From: an uncultured eubacterium 1-6
Lineage (GTDB): Bacteria; Bacillota; Clostridia; Lachnospirales; Lachnospiraceae
Assembly (NCBI GenBank): GCA_903789595.1
Contig: CAIFEZ010000013.1
Span: forward strand, 35,538 to 99,537
DNA: 64,000 bases
Direction: 5' to 3'
The notes under the pieces were generated by a model. The model saw only the letters and a program-made list of their open reading frames with translations. It searched no databases and was not told the origin of the DNA. This document shows, piece by piece, positions 48,541 to 56,709 of the stretch (the first letter of the stretch is position 1; every line of letters starts with the position of its first letter). The translations under genes and the position numbers were made by a program.

Positions 48541-49110
48541 CGCCCGTCGTGAGGCTGCTTGAATGCTACACGGCGGCGGAAATCAAGCATATCCCAGAAT
48601 CGTCGCTTGGTACAGGTTGCTTGAATGTCTGCCGGGCGACGCAAATCAAGAATATCCCAAAATCGTCGCCCGAAATGAATTGCATAAATGCGATCGGGCG
48701 GCGGGAATCAAGAATATCTCAAAATCGTCGCCTGGTACAGGCTGCAAGAGTATCTGCCGGACGACGCAAATCAAGAATATCCCAAAATCGTCGCCCGAAA
48801 TGAATTGCATGAACGCGATCGGGCGGCGGAAATCAAGCATATCCCAGAATCGTCGCCTGGTACAGGCTGCAAGAGTATCTGCCGGGCGACGCAAATCAAG
48901 AATGTCCCAAAATCGTCGCCCGAAATGAATTGCATGAATGCGATCGGGCGGCGCAAATCAAAAATATCCGAAAATCGTTGCTCGAAAAGAATTGCGTGAA
49001 CGCAATCGGGCGGCGGAAATCAAGCATATCCCAGAATCGTCGCCTGGTACAGGTTGCTTGAATGTCTGCCGGGCGACGCAAATCAAGCGTATCCCAAAAT
49101 CGTCGCCCGT
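48541..49110 (+). repeat. palindromic repeat array with two alternating linkers, upstream of a nuclease gene
   Basis: Nine ~39-bp cores start at 48571, 48634, 48696, 48759, 48821, 48884, 48946, 49008 and 49071 (spacing 62 or 63). The core has 8-bp ends GGGCGACG / CGTCGCCC around a conserved loop, CAAATCAAGAATATCCC-type. Two linkers alternate: a 23-base TACAGGCTGCAAGAG type after cores starting GGGCGGCGG, and a 23-24-base AATGAATTGCATGAA type after cores starting GGGCGACGC. The order is A B A B A B B' A B. A decayed linker precedes the first core. Linkers recur and cores vary, so it is not a CRISPR array. The 125-bp A+B period shifts frame, so it does not encode a repeat protein. Confidence 0.93.
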
Positions 49111-49160
49111 CTTATAAGTAGGTATAGGAAATGATAAGGAAAAGAATGGAGGGAGAAAGA

Positions 49161-50039
49161 TTGGAAGAAGAAAGAATGGACCAGTATCTGTGTGCAAGTG
49201 AAGAATTATATGATTGGATACAAAAGCGTGCAGAAGCTTTAAAAAAGCTGATAGAGCAAAAAGAAAGGGACTTGGCGAAAAACCAGGAGAAATTTCCTTC
49301 AGGCAAGATTAAAGCATCATCGGATGGAAGAAATCATACAAGGAAACAATATTATTGGCGCAAGGATGCTGGCGAGAAAACAGGGACGTATCTCAAGAAG
49401 ACGCCGGGAAACAAGAAATTCATCAAAATGATGATTCAAAGAGAATATGATCAGAAACTGCTCAAGGCTGCCAATGAAGAGTATCGATATTTGCTGGGCG
49501 GAAAACGTTTCGGTATGATGGATTCCTTTCAGAAAGCATATAATTCCATGGGAACAGTGAAACAAAAATGGGTTTCTCCGGCTTATATATGCGATGAACA
49601 ATATGAGAAAGAATGGCTCAGACAATCTTTTTTCAATCCTCAATATAAAAGCGAGAGCAAAGTCTATAAAACGAAACGGGGAGAAGATGTCAGATCAAAG
49701 TCGGAGCTGATTATAGCAAATGCACTTTTCGAAAAAAAGATTCCATATCGCTATGAGTGTCCGCTTACAGATTCAGGCCAGATATGGGCGGTGCCGGATT
49801 TTACAGTTTTGAACGTTCGGGAGCGAAAAGAGTATTACTGGGAACATTTTGGGATGATGGGAGACCCGGAATATGCAAGAAAAGCGCTGAAGAAGATCCA
49901 ATGCTATGAAAAACATCATATGTTTTCCGGAAGTGAAGTGATCTATACCTTTGAATCGTCTGAGGTTCAAATTAACGTAGAAAGTATAGAGAATATTATT
50001 GCAAAATATTTTGGAGAGTACCGTCTGAACCTGAACTGA
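49161..50039 (+). CDS. PD-(D/E)XK nuclease-like protein next to the palindromic array
   Basis: 292 residues from TTG 49161, chosen because GGAGGGA lies six bases upstream; ATGs at 49131 and 49146 would add 10 or 5 residues. The N-terminal ~110 residues are charged and helical, probably coiled coil (EALKKLIEQKERD), with KQYYWRKD and DQKLLKAANEEY motifs seen in uncharacterised Firmicutes proteins. The C-terminal half shows a restriction-endonuclease-like core: Glu in RSKSEL, Asp in VPDFT, Glu in YYWEHFG, then Lys-rich KALKKIQCY. The gene is clearly more AT-rich than its neighbours, suggesting transfer. It begins ~50 bp after the array ends. Activity is inferred. Confidence 0.65.
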   Translation: MEEERMDQYLCASEELYDWIQKRAEALKKLIEQKERDLAKNQEKFPSGKIKASSDGRNHTRKQYYWRKDAGEKTGTYLKKTPGNKKFIKMMIQREYDQKLLKAANEEYRYLLGGKRFGMMDSFQKAYNSMGTVKQKWVSPAYICDEQYEKEWLRQSFFNPQYKSESKVYKTKRGEDVRSKSELIIANALFEKKIPYRYECPLTDSGQIWAVPDFTVLNVRERKEYYWEHFGMMGDPEYARKALKKIQCYEKHHMFSGSEVIYTFESSEVQINVESIENIIAKYFGEYRLNLN

Positions 50040-50157
50040 AGAAATTTGTCTTGCACGGTTATACCCGGTATTCTACTGGATGACAGATATTGATATGGAA
50101 GACTTGATATTCCGCTGAAGCACTGCCTGCAGCGACACACCGGTTATTGAAAAATTA

Positions 50158-50193
50158 CCGTTCCGTTCTCACAGATATCGGGGAGCGGAACGG
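50158..50193. terminator. hairpin between the converging nuclease and AraC genes
   Basis: CCGTTCCG (50158-50165) pairs with CGGAACGG (50186-50193), extended by an inner TTCTC / GGGAG pairing. No strong T run follows on either strand. It is possibly a bidirectional terminator. The rest of 50040-50229 shows nothing recognisable. Confidence 0.5.
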
Positions 50194-50229
50194 CATTCCC
50201 GTTCTTTGCAGGCTTCGAAAAGTATCCGG

Positions 50230-51117
50230 CTATATCATAACCGAGGGCTGCGGGGCTTCCGCATTCTGCCGGTAAGCTTTCCGGAATTTGCTCGGTGAGA
50301 TACCCACATACTGCCGGAACCTCTGATCAAAGTGACTCTGGATATCGAAGCCCACTTTATGGGCGATTTCCGTTACCGGATAATCGGTGGAAATCAGCAG
50401 GGTCTGTGCTTCCCCGATCTTTTCCCGAAGCGCATACTGCATCGGGGAATAACCCATCATATCCTTGAAGGTATGAGAAATGTAGGATTTGCTGAGGTGG
50501 AGCTCTTCACTTAACCGGTCGAGGGAGAGCTGTTCCTGATAGTGTGCGTCCAGATAGTCCTTGATTTTTCTCCCCATATGAAAGGCAGAGCTTTTCTCCT
50601 GCGGCTGCTTTTCCAAATGGATGATTCTCCAGATTATCTCCAGCAGAGCCAGAGTTTGAGTGTGGCTTACGTATTTTGACCAGATAGTGGGATGATCCTG
50701 CGTCAGAATCATCTGTTCACATAAAATCTTGACAGTGTCAAAGCCGTGACGGATATGAAAAACGGGATTTGCATGAGCTCCGATCAGGGCGTTTTCCGGA
50801 AGACCAGGTATTTTCAGGCTGCCGATGGCAAAAAAATAACTTCCGATCTGTGCTTTGTATCCGGTAAGTTCATCGTGAACCACGCCGGCATTATAGATGA
50901 TGACATCACCCTCCTGAATGGTCTGCCACTGGTCAGCGATCATGTACCTGCTTTGCCCGCTGTAGATAATGCTTATCTCCACATAGTCTGGGTGTGAGTG
51001 CATGACGCGCGGGAAGCTGCTGATCTCGGGCAGAACTTTTCCGAGGTAATGCAGCTGCGGTTCTGTCTCCGAGTGGAATGCGGGTACTACGTTTTCTTCT
51101 GCAAATTTCTGAATCAT
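50230..51117 (-). CDS. AraC family transcriptional regulator with cupin domain
   Basis: 295 residues from ATG 51117 (CAGAGGT upstream); an upstream in-frame extension lacks a ribosome binding site. An N-terminal cupin-like sensor domain (about 25-120: MHSHPDYVEISIIYSGQ, EGDVIIYNAG) is followed by two helix-turn-helix motifs in the C-terminal 100 residues (LSLDRLSEELHLSKSYISHTF and YPVTEIAHKVGFDIQSHFDQRF). Such regulators bind a sugar or small ligand and activate nearby genes. No transporter or glycosidase lies next to it, so its target is unclear. It is divergent from the trp operon. Confidence 0.92.
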   Translation of the reverse strand: MIQKFAEENVVPAFHSETEPQLHYLGKVLPEISSFPRVMHSHPDYVEISIIYSGQSRYMIADQWQTIQEGDVIIYNAGVVHDELTGYKAQIGSYFFAIGSLKIPGLPENALIGAHANPVFHIRHGFDTVKILCEQMILTQDHPTIWSKYVSHTQTLALLEIIWRIIHLEKQPQEKSSAFHMGRKIKDYLDAHYQEQLSLDRLSEELHLSKSYISHTFKDMMGYSPMQYALREKIGEAQTLLISTDYPVTEIAHKVGFDIQSHFDQRFRQYVGISPSKFRKAYRQNAEAPQPSVMI

Positions 51118-51302
51118 AAGAATACCTCTGTGATGTTTCCGTTTTCTCTCTGATGTTTCCGACGCATTTATGGAAACACCTGCAGGTCCGACCGGGTTGA
51201 ATATATACAATTATAGAGAGCCGGAGAGAAAATATATTTCATAATCCTGCTTTTATGTGAAAAAATCGTGCGAAGTTGATGCGGATTTCTTTAAAAGTTT
51301 TC

Positions 51303-51331
51303 TTGACAGAAATTGTGAAACGTGGTTTAAT
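51303..51331 (+). promoter_or_regulatory. promoter of the trp operon
   Basis: A perfect TTGACA, a 17-bp spacer and TTTAAT, about 35 bp upstream of the T-box leader. Confidence 0.75.
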
Positions 51332-51359
51332 ATCAACATAATTTAAGACGATAACAATT

Positions 51360-51640
51360 TAAACCGTTGAAGTGGAGATAAAGCAGATAGGGCACTCACA
51401 GAGAGTCCGGGTAGGTGCGAGCCGGGCAGGAAGCTGATCTGTAAATGGACCACTGAGGGCAGAGTGAAAGTATCAGATGGTATGAGTAGCTTCTGACGCA
51501 GGGCATACGTTACGTGCCGGAGATATGATGGTATCTCATGAGTGTGTGGAGACACAAATACAAGGTGGCACCACGGGAATCGAAACTGTACGATTATACC
51601 CGCCCTTGACAGAACAAAATCTGTCACGGGCGGGTATTTT
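51360..51640 (+). promoter_or_regulatory. Trp T-box riboswitch leader
   Basis: The T-box sequence AAGGTGGCACCACGG is at 51562-51576. In stem I, AGTGG (51371-51375) pairs with CCACT (51450-51454) and GCAGAT (51383-51388) with ATCTGT (51437-51442). The internal loop left between them on the 3' side reads AAATGGA, placing a UGG tryptophan codon at 51446-51448 as specifier. CACAGAGAGTCCGG and the GGTGCGAGCC that follows match the distal stem I motifs. Uncharged tRNA-Trp should stabilise the antiterminator and let RNA polymerase read into trpE; charged tRNA favours the terminator at 51596-51640. Confidence 0.93.
51596..51640 (+). terminator. T-box regulated terminator
   Basis: ATACCCGCCC-TTGACAG pairs with CTGTCA-CGGGCGGGTAT and is followed by TTTT. 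The 5' arm overlaps the bases that the antiterminator needs. Confidence 0.9.
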
Positions 51641-51775
51641 AATGTATAAGCTCTTCGAAAACGCAGACAGGCTTTTCGCACGCGAAGCGCGCGAAAGAGC
51701 CTGGACGCGATTTCGAAGGCAACAGGTATGAGCACGAAGTGCCGCGGGGATTTATACAGTATACCGGGCAGCCGG
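51641..51775. repeat. TATAAGC-family element between the T-box and trpE
   Basis: AATGTATAAGCTCTTCGAAA and the following ACGCAGACAGG are identical to the reverse complement of the array end at about 41385-41415. Further right, CGCGATTTCGAAGGCAACA and GAGCACGAAGTGCCGCG match other array parts. It ends TTTATACAGTATA. It therefore lies in the trp operon leader, after the terminator. Confidence 0.8.
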
Positions 51776-51825
51776 ATGCGGCGCGTCAGAGGTTTCGGGA
51801 AACTTCAGGTTACGGAGGAAAAGTT

Positions 51826-53295
51826 ATGAAGCAGACATCATTTGAAGAAGTGAAGAGGATTGCATCATCCGGCGATTATAAGCGAATCCCGGTGACGAGG
51901 GAGATACTCTCCGACATCCGGACCCCGGTAGAAACTCTGAGGGCTCTGCAGAACGTCAGCAGCCACTGCTTTCTTCTGGAGAGTGTGGAGGACAGCCGTC
52001 AGTGGGGCAGATACACGTTTCTGGGCTTTGATCCGTCCATGGAGATATCCTGCAAGGATCATGTCCTTACCGTCAACGCCGGCGGAAAAATCCGGATGGA
52101 AACAGCTCATCCGGGCATCTACATCAAGCAGATTGTCCATGAAAACAGATCACCCCGGATACCCGGACTTCCCACGCTGACCGGCGGACTTGTCGGATAT
52201 TTTTCCTACGATTACATCCAGTACGGGGAGCCGGAGCTGAAGCTGGACGCGCCGGATGAGGACAGGTTCGACGACGTGAATCTGATGCTGTTTGACAAGC
52301 TGATCTGCTACGACAATTTCCGGCAGAAGATTCTGCTGATCGTCAATATCCACACGGAGTGCATGGAGACCGATTACAACAAGGCTGTTATTCAGCTGGA
52401 TGAGATGGAGAACATTATTCGAAACGGGAAGCCGAAGCAGGTGCCTGCGGGACATCTGCTTGAGCCGCTGAAGCCGAAACTTTCCCTGGAAGAGTTCTCG
52501 GAGAAGGTGGAAAAAATAAAGCACTACATCCGCGAGGGAGATATTTTCCAGCTTGTTTTTTCCAATCCCATGAAGGCAGCGTACGAGGGAAGTCTTCTGA
52601 ACACCTACCGCATTCTCAGAACGACAAACCCGTCCCCGTATATGTTCTATTTTTCCGGAGACGATGTGGAGATCGCCGGCGCCTCTCCCGAAACGCTCGT
52701 AAAGGTGGAAAACGGGGTGATCCGCACATTCCCGCTGGCCGGGACGCGGCCGAGAGGACGGGATGATCAGGAGGATCAGCGTCTGGAGAAGGAACTTCTG
52801 TCCGACGAAAAAGAGAGGGCGGAGCACAACATGCTGGTGGATCTCGGGAGAAATGATCTCGGAAGGCTGTGTAAATTCGGTACCGTAGAGGTCGAAAAAT
52901 ATATGTGCATTGAGAAGTATTCGCATGTCATGCACATCGGGTCGGCCGTAAAGGGACAGCTTCGTGATGACAGACAGGCCATCGACGCGGTAGATTCCGT
53001 GCTGCCGGCAGGAACACTCTCGGGAGCGCCGAAGTTCCGCGCGTGCGAGCTGATCAATGAGCTGGAAAATGACCGGAGAGGAATTTACGGCGGGGCAGTC
53101 GGATATGTGGATTTCACGGGGAACCTGGATGTCTGCATCGCCATCCGACTGGCATATAAGAGGAACGGGAAGGTATTCGTGCGTTCCGGCGCCGGCATCG
53201 TCGCGGACAGTGTTCCGGAGAAGGAATATCAGGAATGCCGGAACAAGGCGAAAGCAGTCGTGGAAGCTCTTGAGAAAGCGGAGGAAGAGGAATGA
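51826..53295 (+). CDS. trpE: anthranilate synthase component I
   Basis: 489 residues from ATG 51826 (ACGGAGGAA upstream). The frame extends upstream into the repeat element, but that part is not TrpE-like. The N-terminal lobe carries the LLES feedback-inhibition motif (CFLLESVED near 45). The chorismate-binding domain shows IREGDIFQLVFSN near 235, TFPLAGTRPRG near 305 and AGTLSGAPKFRA near 395. With TrpG it converts chorismate and glutamine to anthranilate, the first committed step to tryptophan. The gene overlaps trpG by four bases. Confidence 0.96.
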   Translation: MKQTSFEEVKRIASSGDYKRIPVTREILSDIRTPVETLRALQNVSSHCFLLESVEDSRQWGRYTFLGFDPSMEISCKDHVLTVNAGGKIRMETAHPGIYIKQIVHENRSPRIPGLPTLTGGLVGYFSYDYIQYGEPELKLDAPDEDRFDDVNLMLFDKLICYDNFRQKILLIVNIHTECMETDYNKAVIQLDEMENIIRNGKPKQVPAGHLLEPLKPKLSLEEFSEKVEKIKHYIREGDIFQLVFSNPMKAAYEGSLLNTYRILRTTNPSPYMFYFSGDDVEIAGASPETLVKVENGVIRTFPLAGTRPRGRDDQEDQRLEKELLSDEKERAEHNMLVDLGRNDLGRLCKFGTVEVEKYMCIEKYSHVMHIGSAVKGQLRDDRQAIDAVDSVLPAGTLSGAPKFRACELINELENDRRGIYGGAVGYVDFTGNLDVCIAIRLAYKRNGKVFVRSGAGIVADSVPEKEYQECRNKAKAVVEALEKAEEEE

Positions 53296-53897
53296 TTCTG
53301 TTAATTGATAATTTCGACAGTTTTTCTTATAACCTTTATCAGCTGATCGGCGCACTGAACCCGGATATTGAAGTGATTCGGAATAATGCAAAAACGGTCG
53401 GGGAAATCAAAGATATGAAGCCGGAGTGCATCATTCTTTCGCCGGGGCCGGGTAAACCGAAGGATGCAGGGGTCTGCGAGGATGTCGTCCGGGAGCTTGG
53501 CGGGGAGGTGCCGATCCTCGGTGTTTGTCTCGGCCATCAGGCGATCTGCGAGGCGTCAGGAGCCGTGATCTCTTACGCGAAGAAGCTGATGCACGGCAAA
53601 CAATCCCGGGTGAAGCTCGACGTGACGTCGCCGATTTTTGCGGGCCTTCCGGAAGAGGTGACCGTCGGACGGTACCACTCGCTGGCAGTCATGGAGGACA
53701 CGCTTCCGCCGCAGCTGAAGGAAATTGCAAGGGCTGACGACGGAGAGGTCATGGCTGTGGCGGACATGGAAAGGAAGATCTACGGTCTGCAGTTTCATCC
53801 GGAATCGATTATGACACCGGAGGGAAAACAGATGCTTCGGAATTTTCTTACGAGCAGCGGAATCGCGGCGGCGAAAGACAGTGAAGAAATACATTGA
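53292..53897 (+). CDS. trpG: anthranilate synthase component II (glutamine amidotransferase)
   Basis: 201 residues. It is a class I glutamine amidotransferase with oxyanion-loop SPGPGKP near 54, the catalytic cysteine in GVCLGHQAI near 79 and the His-Glu pair in LQFHPESIMT near 172. It supplies ammonia to TrpE. The first codon overlaps the trpE stop (ATGA). A pabA-like double role with folate synthesis is possible in species with a single copy. The C-terminal ~10 residues are less conserved. Confidence 0.95.
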   Translation: MILLIDNFDSFSYNLYQLIGALNPDIEVIRNNAKTVGEIKDMKPECIILSPGPGKPKDAGVCEDVVRELGGEVPILGVCLGHQAICEASGAVISYAKKLMHGKQSRVKLDVTSPIFAGLPEEVTVGRYHSLAVMEDTLPPQLKEIARADDGEVMAVADMERKIYGLQFHPESIMTPEGKQMLRNFLTSSGIAAAKDSEEIH

Positions 53898-54002
53898 AGA
53901 ATAGAAGCATCAGAGAATAGAAGCATTCAAGAATAGAGGCATCAAAGAACAGAGGAAATCCATCAAAGAATAACGGAAATACATCGACAGGAGGAAAGAA
54001 AA
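53898..54002 (+). repeat. degenerate short tandem repeats between trpG and trpD
   Basis: Five or six loose copies of AGAATAGAAGCATCA-like units (AGAATAG, AGCATC, AAGAATA) fill the 105-bp spacer up to the trpD ribosome binding site, AGGAGG. No terminator is formed. Confidence 0.7.
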
Positions 54003-55025
54003 ATGATTAAAGAAGCCATTGAAAAAATCGTAGACAAGCAGGATCTTACCTATGACGAGGCTTATACCGTCATGAACGAAATCATGAGCGGACAGACGAC
54101 GCAGACACAGAACGCCGCCTTTCTCGCCGCTCTTTCCACAAAATCCGCGAAGGCGGAAACCATCGATGAGATATCCGGCTGCGCGCAGGCGATGAGAGAG
54201 CATGCGATTCCGGTCAGACACCCCGGGATGGAGGTCCTCGAGATTGTGGGCACGGGAGGCGACAAATCCCATACCTTTAATATCTCTACGACGAGCGCCT
54301 TTGTCATTGCGGCGGCGGGAATTAAGGTCGCGAAGCACGGAAACCGCGCGGCATCCTCACTCTCCGGAACCGCGGACTGCCAGGAGGCGCTCGGGGCGGA
54401 TATCAATCAGGACCCGGAGAAGGCGCTCCGGCTTCTGCAGAATGTCGGCGTCTGCTTCCTTTTTGCCCAGAAATATCATACAGCTATGAAGTATGTGGGC
54501 GGCATCCGCAGGGAGCTTGGCATCCGGACCGTATTTAATATCCTGGGGCCGCTCACGAACCCGGCAAATCCGGAATACTTCCTTCTCGGCGTGTACGATG
54601 AGTATCTGGCAGAGCCGATCGCAAAGGTTCTGGACAAGCTTGGCGTGAAGCGCGCATTTGTCGTATACGGACAGGACCGTCTGGATGAGATCTCCGCGAG
54701 CGCTCCGACCACTGTCTGTGAGCTCCGCGACGGATACTACAGATCGATGGTCATCACACCGGAGCAGTTCGGCCTGGCACGCGGCACAAAGGATGAACTT
54801 GTGGGAGGAACCGCGGAGAAAAACGCGCAGATCACAAGGAATATCCTCAACGGCAGGATTCAGGGAACAAAGAGGAATGCCGTGCTCCTGAATGCCGGAG
54901 CTGCAATTTATATCGCGGGAAAGGCGGACAGCATCGGCGAGGGAATCCGGACGGCGGCGGAACTGATCGACAGCGGAAAGGCAGAGAAGGTTCTGGAGGA
55001 TTATATCCGGGAATCCAATGCGTAA
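54003..55025 (+). CDS. trpD: anthranilate phosphoribosyltransferase
   Basis: 340 residues, normal length. It shows the PRPP loop [14 protein letters not shown] near 80-93, [21 protein letters not shown] near 108-127 in two parts, and [16 protein letters not shown] near 170. It joins anthranilate to PRPP. Catalytic and metal-binding Asp and Glu residues appear intact (DRLDEIS near 225). A repeat-rich 105-bp spacer separates it from trpG, and a palindromic element separates it from trpC. Confidence 0.96.
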   Translation: MIKEAIEKIVDKQDLTYDEAYTVMNEIMSGQTTQTQNAAFLAALSTKSAKAETIDEISGCAQAMREHAIPVRHPGMEVLEIVGTGGDKSHTFNISTTSAFVIAAAGIKVAKHGNRAASSLSGTADCQEALGADINQDPEKALRLLQNVGVCFLFAQKYHTAMKYVGGIRRELGIRTVFNILGPLTNPANPEYFLLGVYDEYLAEPIAKVLDKLGVKRAFVVYGQDRLDEISASAPTTVCELRDGYYRSMVITPEQFGLARGTKDELVGGTAEKNAQITRNILNGRIQGTKRNAVLLNAGAAIYIAGKADSIGEGIRTAAELIDSGKAEKVLEDYIRESNA

Positions 55026-55144
55026 GAAAACGGCGCGGTTCCCGGCATGGCTGTGAGACTGACTGCCTTATGCCGCAGGCAGAGCGAAAACGTAAGGAAT
55101 ATCAGAGGTGCGGCGCTGATACAGTAAACGGCCATACGATATAT

Positions 55145-55206
55145 TGCGCCACAAACTGTATAAGCTGCGCGCCGCACTTCGTGCTCTCGCGTCGCTTATA
55201 CTGTAA
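55145..55206. repeat. TATAAGC-family palindrome inside the trp operon
   Basis: ACTGTATAAGC on the left and GCTTATACTGTA on the right flank GCGCGCCGCACTTCGTGCTC, nearly the same as the element at 8455-8511. It ends 20 bp before the trpC start, inside the operon, and could pair strongly in the mRNA. Confidence 0.8.
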
Positions 55207-55225
55207 CGCAGATATAGGAGGATAC

Positions 55226-56017
55226 ATGATATTAGACGATCTGGCGGAAGCCACAAGAAACCGTATACGGAAACAGAAAGAGGCGGTTCCTCCGGAGGAA
55301 CTCCGGCGGAGGGCAGAGTCCATGAAGGCGGACACCGGCTATCGCTTCGAGGCGGCGCTGGCGCGCCCCGGGATGTCGTTCATCTGTGAGGTCAAAAAAG
55401 CATCCCCTTCCAAGGGGCTGATCGCACCGGATTTCCCGTACATGGAAATTGCCAAAGCGTATGAGGCTGCGGGCGCCTCTGCGATCTCATGCCTGACAGA
55501 GACGGATTATTTCCTCGGCAGTGACAGATATCTGGAGGAGATCGCGTCGGAGGTGCAGATACCGGTGCTCCGGAAGGATTTTACCATTGATCCGTACATG
55601 ATCTGGCAGGCGAAGGTGATGGGCGCGTCCGCGGTGCTTCTGATCTGTGCGATCCTCAGTGGGGAGCAGATCCGGGAATACCGGGAGATCGCCGAGAGTC
55701 TCGGTCTGTCCGCCCTTGTGGAAGCCCATGATGAGCGCGAGGTGGAGACTGCAGTCCGGGCGGGTGCGCGGATCATCGGCGTGAATAACCGGAATCTGAA
55801 GGATTTTACGGTTGATGTCCGGAATTCGGTAAGACTCCGGGAACGGATTCCGGAAGGCGTTCTCTATGTCTCCGAGAGCGGGATCCGGACCCCGGAGGAT
55901 GTCGGAGAACTCTTCCGGAATGGAACAGACGCCGTTCTGATCGGGGAGACACTGATGCGCAGCCCGGATAAAAAAGCAGAGCTTGAGCTGCTTCGCCGGG
56001 ATTGTATCGTCAATTAA
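55226..56017 (+). CDS. trpC: indole-3-glycerol phosphate synthase
   Basis: 263 residues from ATG 55226 (AGGAGG five bases upstream). The frame extends upstream through a repeat, but that part is not TrpC-like. The (beta/alpha)8 signature FICEVKKASPSKG near 51 carries the catalytic lysine. VLRKDFTIDPYMIWQA near 116, GVNNRNL near 182 and SESGIRTPEDV near 215 follow. It closes the indole ring from CdRP. trpF follows after 28 bp as a separate gene, not fused as in enterobacteria. Confidence 0.96.
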   Translation: MILDDLAEATRNRIRKQKEAVPPEELRRRAESMKADTGYRFEAALARPGMSFICEVKKASPSKGLIAPDFPYMEIAKAYEAAGASAISCLTETDYFLGSDRYLEEIASEVQIPVLRKDFTIDPYMIWQAKVMGASAVLLICAILSGEQIREYREIAESLGLSALVEAHDEREVETAVRAGARIIGVNNRNLKDFTVDVRNSVRLRERIPEGVLYVSESGIRTPEDVGELFRNGTDAVLIGETLMRSPDKKAELELLRRDCIVN

Positions 56018-56045
56018 GACGGCATAACCGGCAGCGGAGGAAAGA

Positions 56046-56669
56046 ATGAAGGAAGAATGCAGGATAAAAATCTGCGGGATGCGGCGGGAAGAGGACATCC
56101 GGGCGGTGAACCGCTGGAAACCGGATGCCGTCGGATTTATCTGTACCTCCCGCTTCTGGAGGTACATTCCGATGGAGCGGGCGGCTGAGCTTCGGGGCAT
56201 GCTGGACCCTTCGATCACTGCCTGCGGCGTTTTTGTGAATGAACCATATGAGTATATCGCGGAGTATCTGAAAAGGGGAATCATCGACGCGGTTCAGCTT
56301 CATGGAGACGAGGATGCGTATTATATCCGTCAGCTCCGGAAGGTCATGCTTTTTCAGGACACGCTGGTTCCGGTGATCCAGGCCTGTAAGATCAGATCGG
56401 AGGAGGATATGATCCGGGCGAAGGCGAGCATCGCGGATTATGTGCTGCTCGACAGCGGAGCAGGGACCGGGCAGCGCTTCGACTGGAGGCTGATCCGGGA
56501 TATCGGAAGACCGTATTTTCTCGCGGGAGGCATCACCCCCGAAAACATCCGTGAGGCGGCGGAGCGGTTCCGGCCGTACTGCCTGGATCTGAGCAGCGGG
56601 GTGGAGACAGACCGGGTAAAGGATCCGGAGAAGATCCGGCAGGCAATCGAGAATCTGCGGAGACGCTAG
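56046..56669 (+). CDS. trpF: phosphoribosylanthranilate isomerase
   Basis: 207 residues, typical. [11 protein letters not shown] near the N-terminus carries the catalytic cysteine, and [10 protein letters not shown] near 80 and [14 protein letters not shown] near 180 complete the barrel signatures. The catalytic aspartate appears in [14 protein letters not shown] near 132. [12 protein letters not shown] replaces the more common FxxSPRxI. It converts PRA to CdRP. trpB begins 40 bp downstream. Confidence 0.93.
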   Translation: MKEECRIKICGMRREEDIRAVNRWKPDAVGFICTSRFWRYIPMERAAELRGMLDPSITACGVFVNEPYEYIAEYLKRGIIDAVQLHGDEDAYYIRQLRKVMLFQDTLVPVIQACKIRSEEDMIRAKASIADYVLLDSGAGTGQRFDWRLIRDIGRPYFLAGGITPENIREAAERFRPYCLDLSSGVETDRVKDPEKIRQAIENLRRR

Positions 56670-56709
56670 TCGAAAAAACAATTCAGAACATCATACTGGA
56701 GGAAAAAAT

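Noticed and set aside
48471..49081. Several frames of 61-121 codons inside the palindromic array, with repeated RRKSRISQNRR-like peptides
   Set aside because: They are translations of the repeat in drifting frames; the 125-bp double unit is not a multiple of three, starts lack ribosome binding sites, and both strands are equally open.
48541..49110. CRISPR array
   Set aside because: The linkers between cores are only two recurring sequences, the cores are degenerate, and no cas genes are present.
51739..51825. N-terminal extension of TrpE
   Set aside because: It is made of repeat sequence, while ATG 51826 has a strong ribosome binding site and the normal TrpE start.
55070..55225. N-terminal extension of TrpC through the palindromic element
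   Set aside because: The sequence is repeat-derived, and ATG 55226 has AGGAGG at the right distance.
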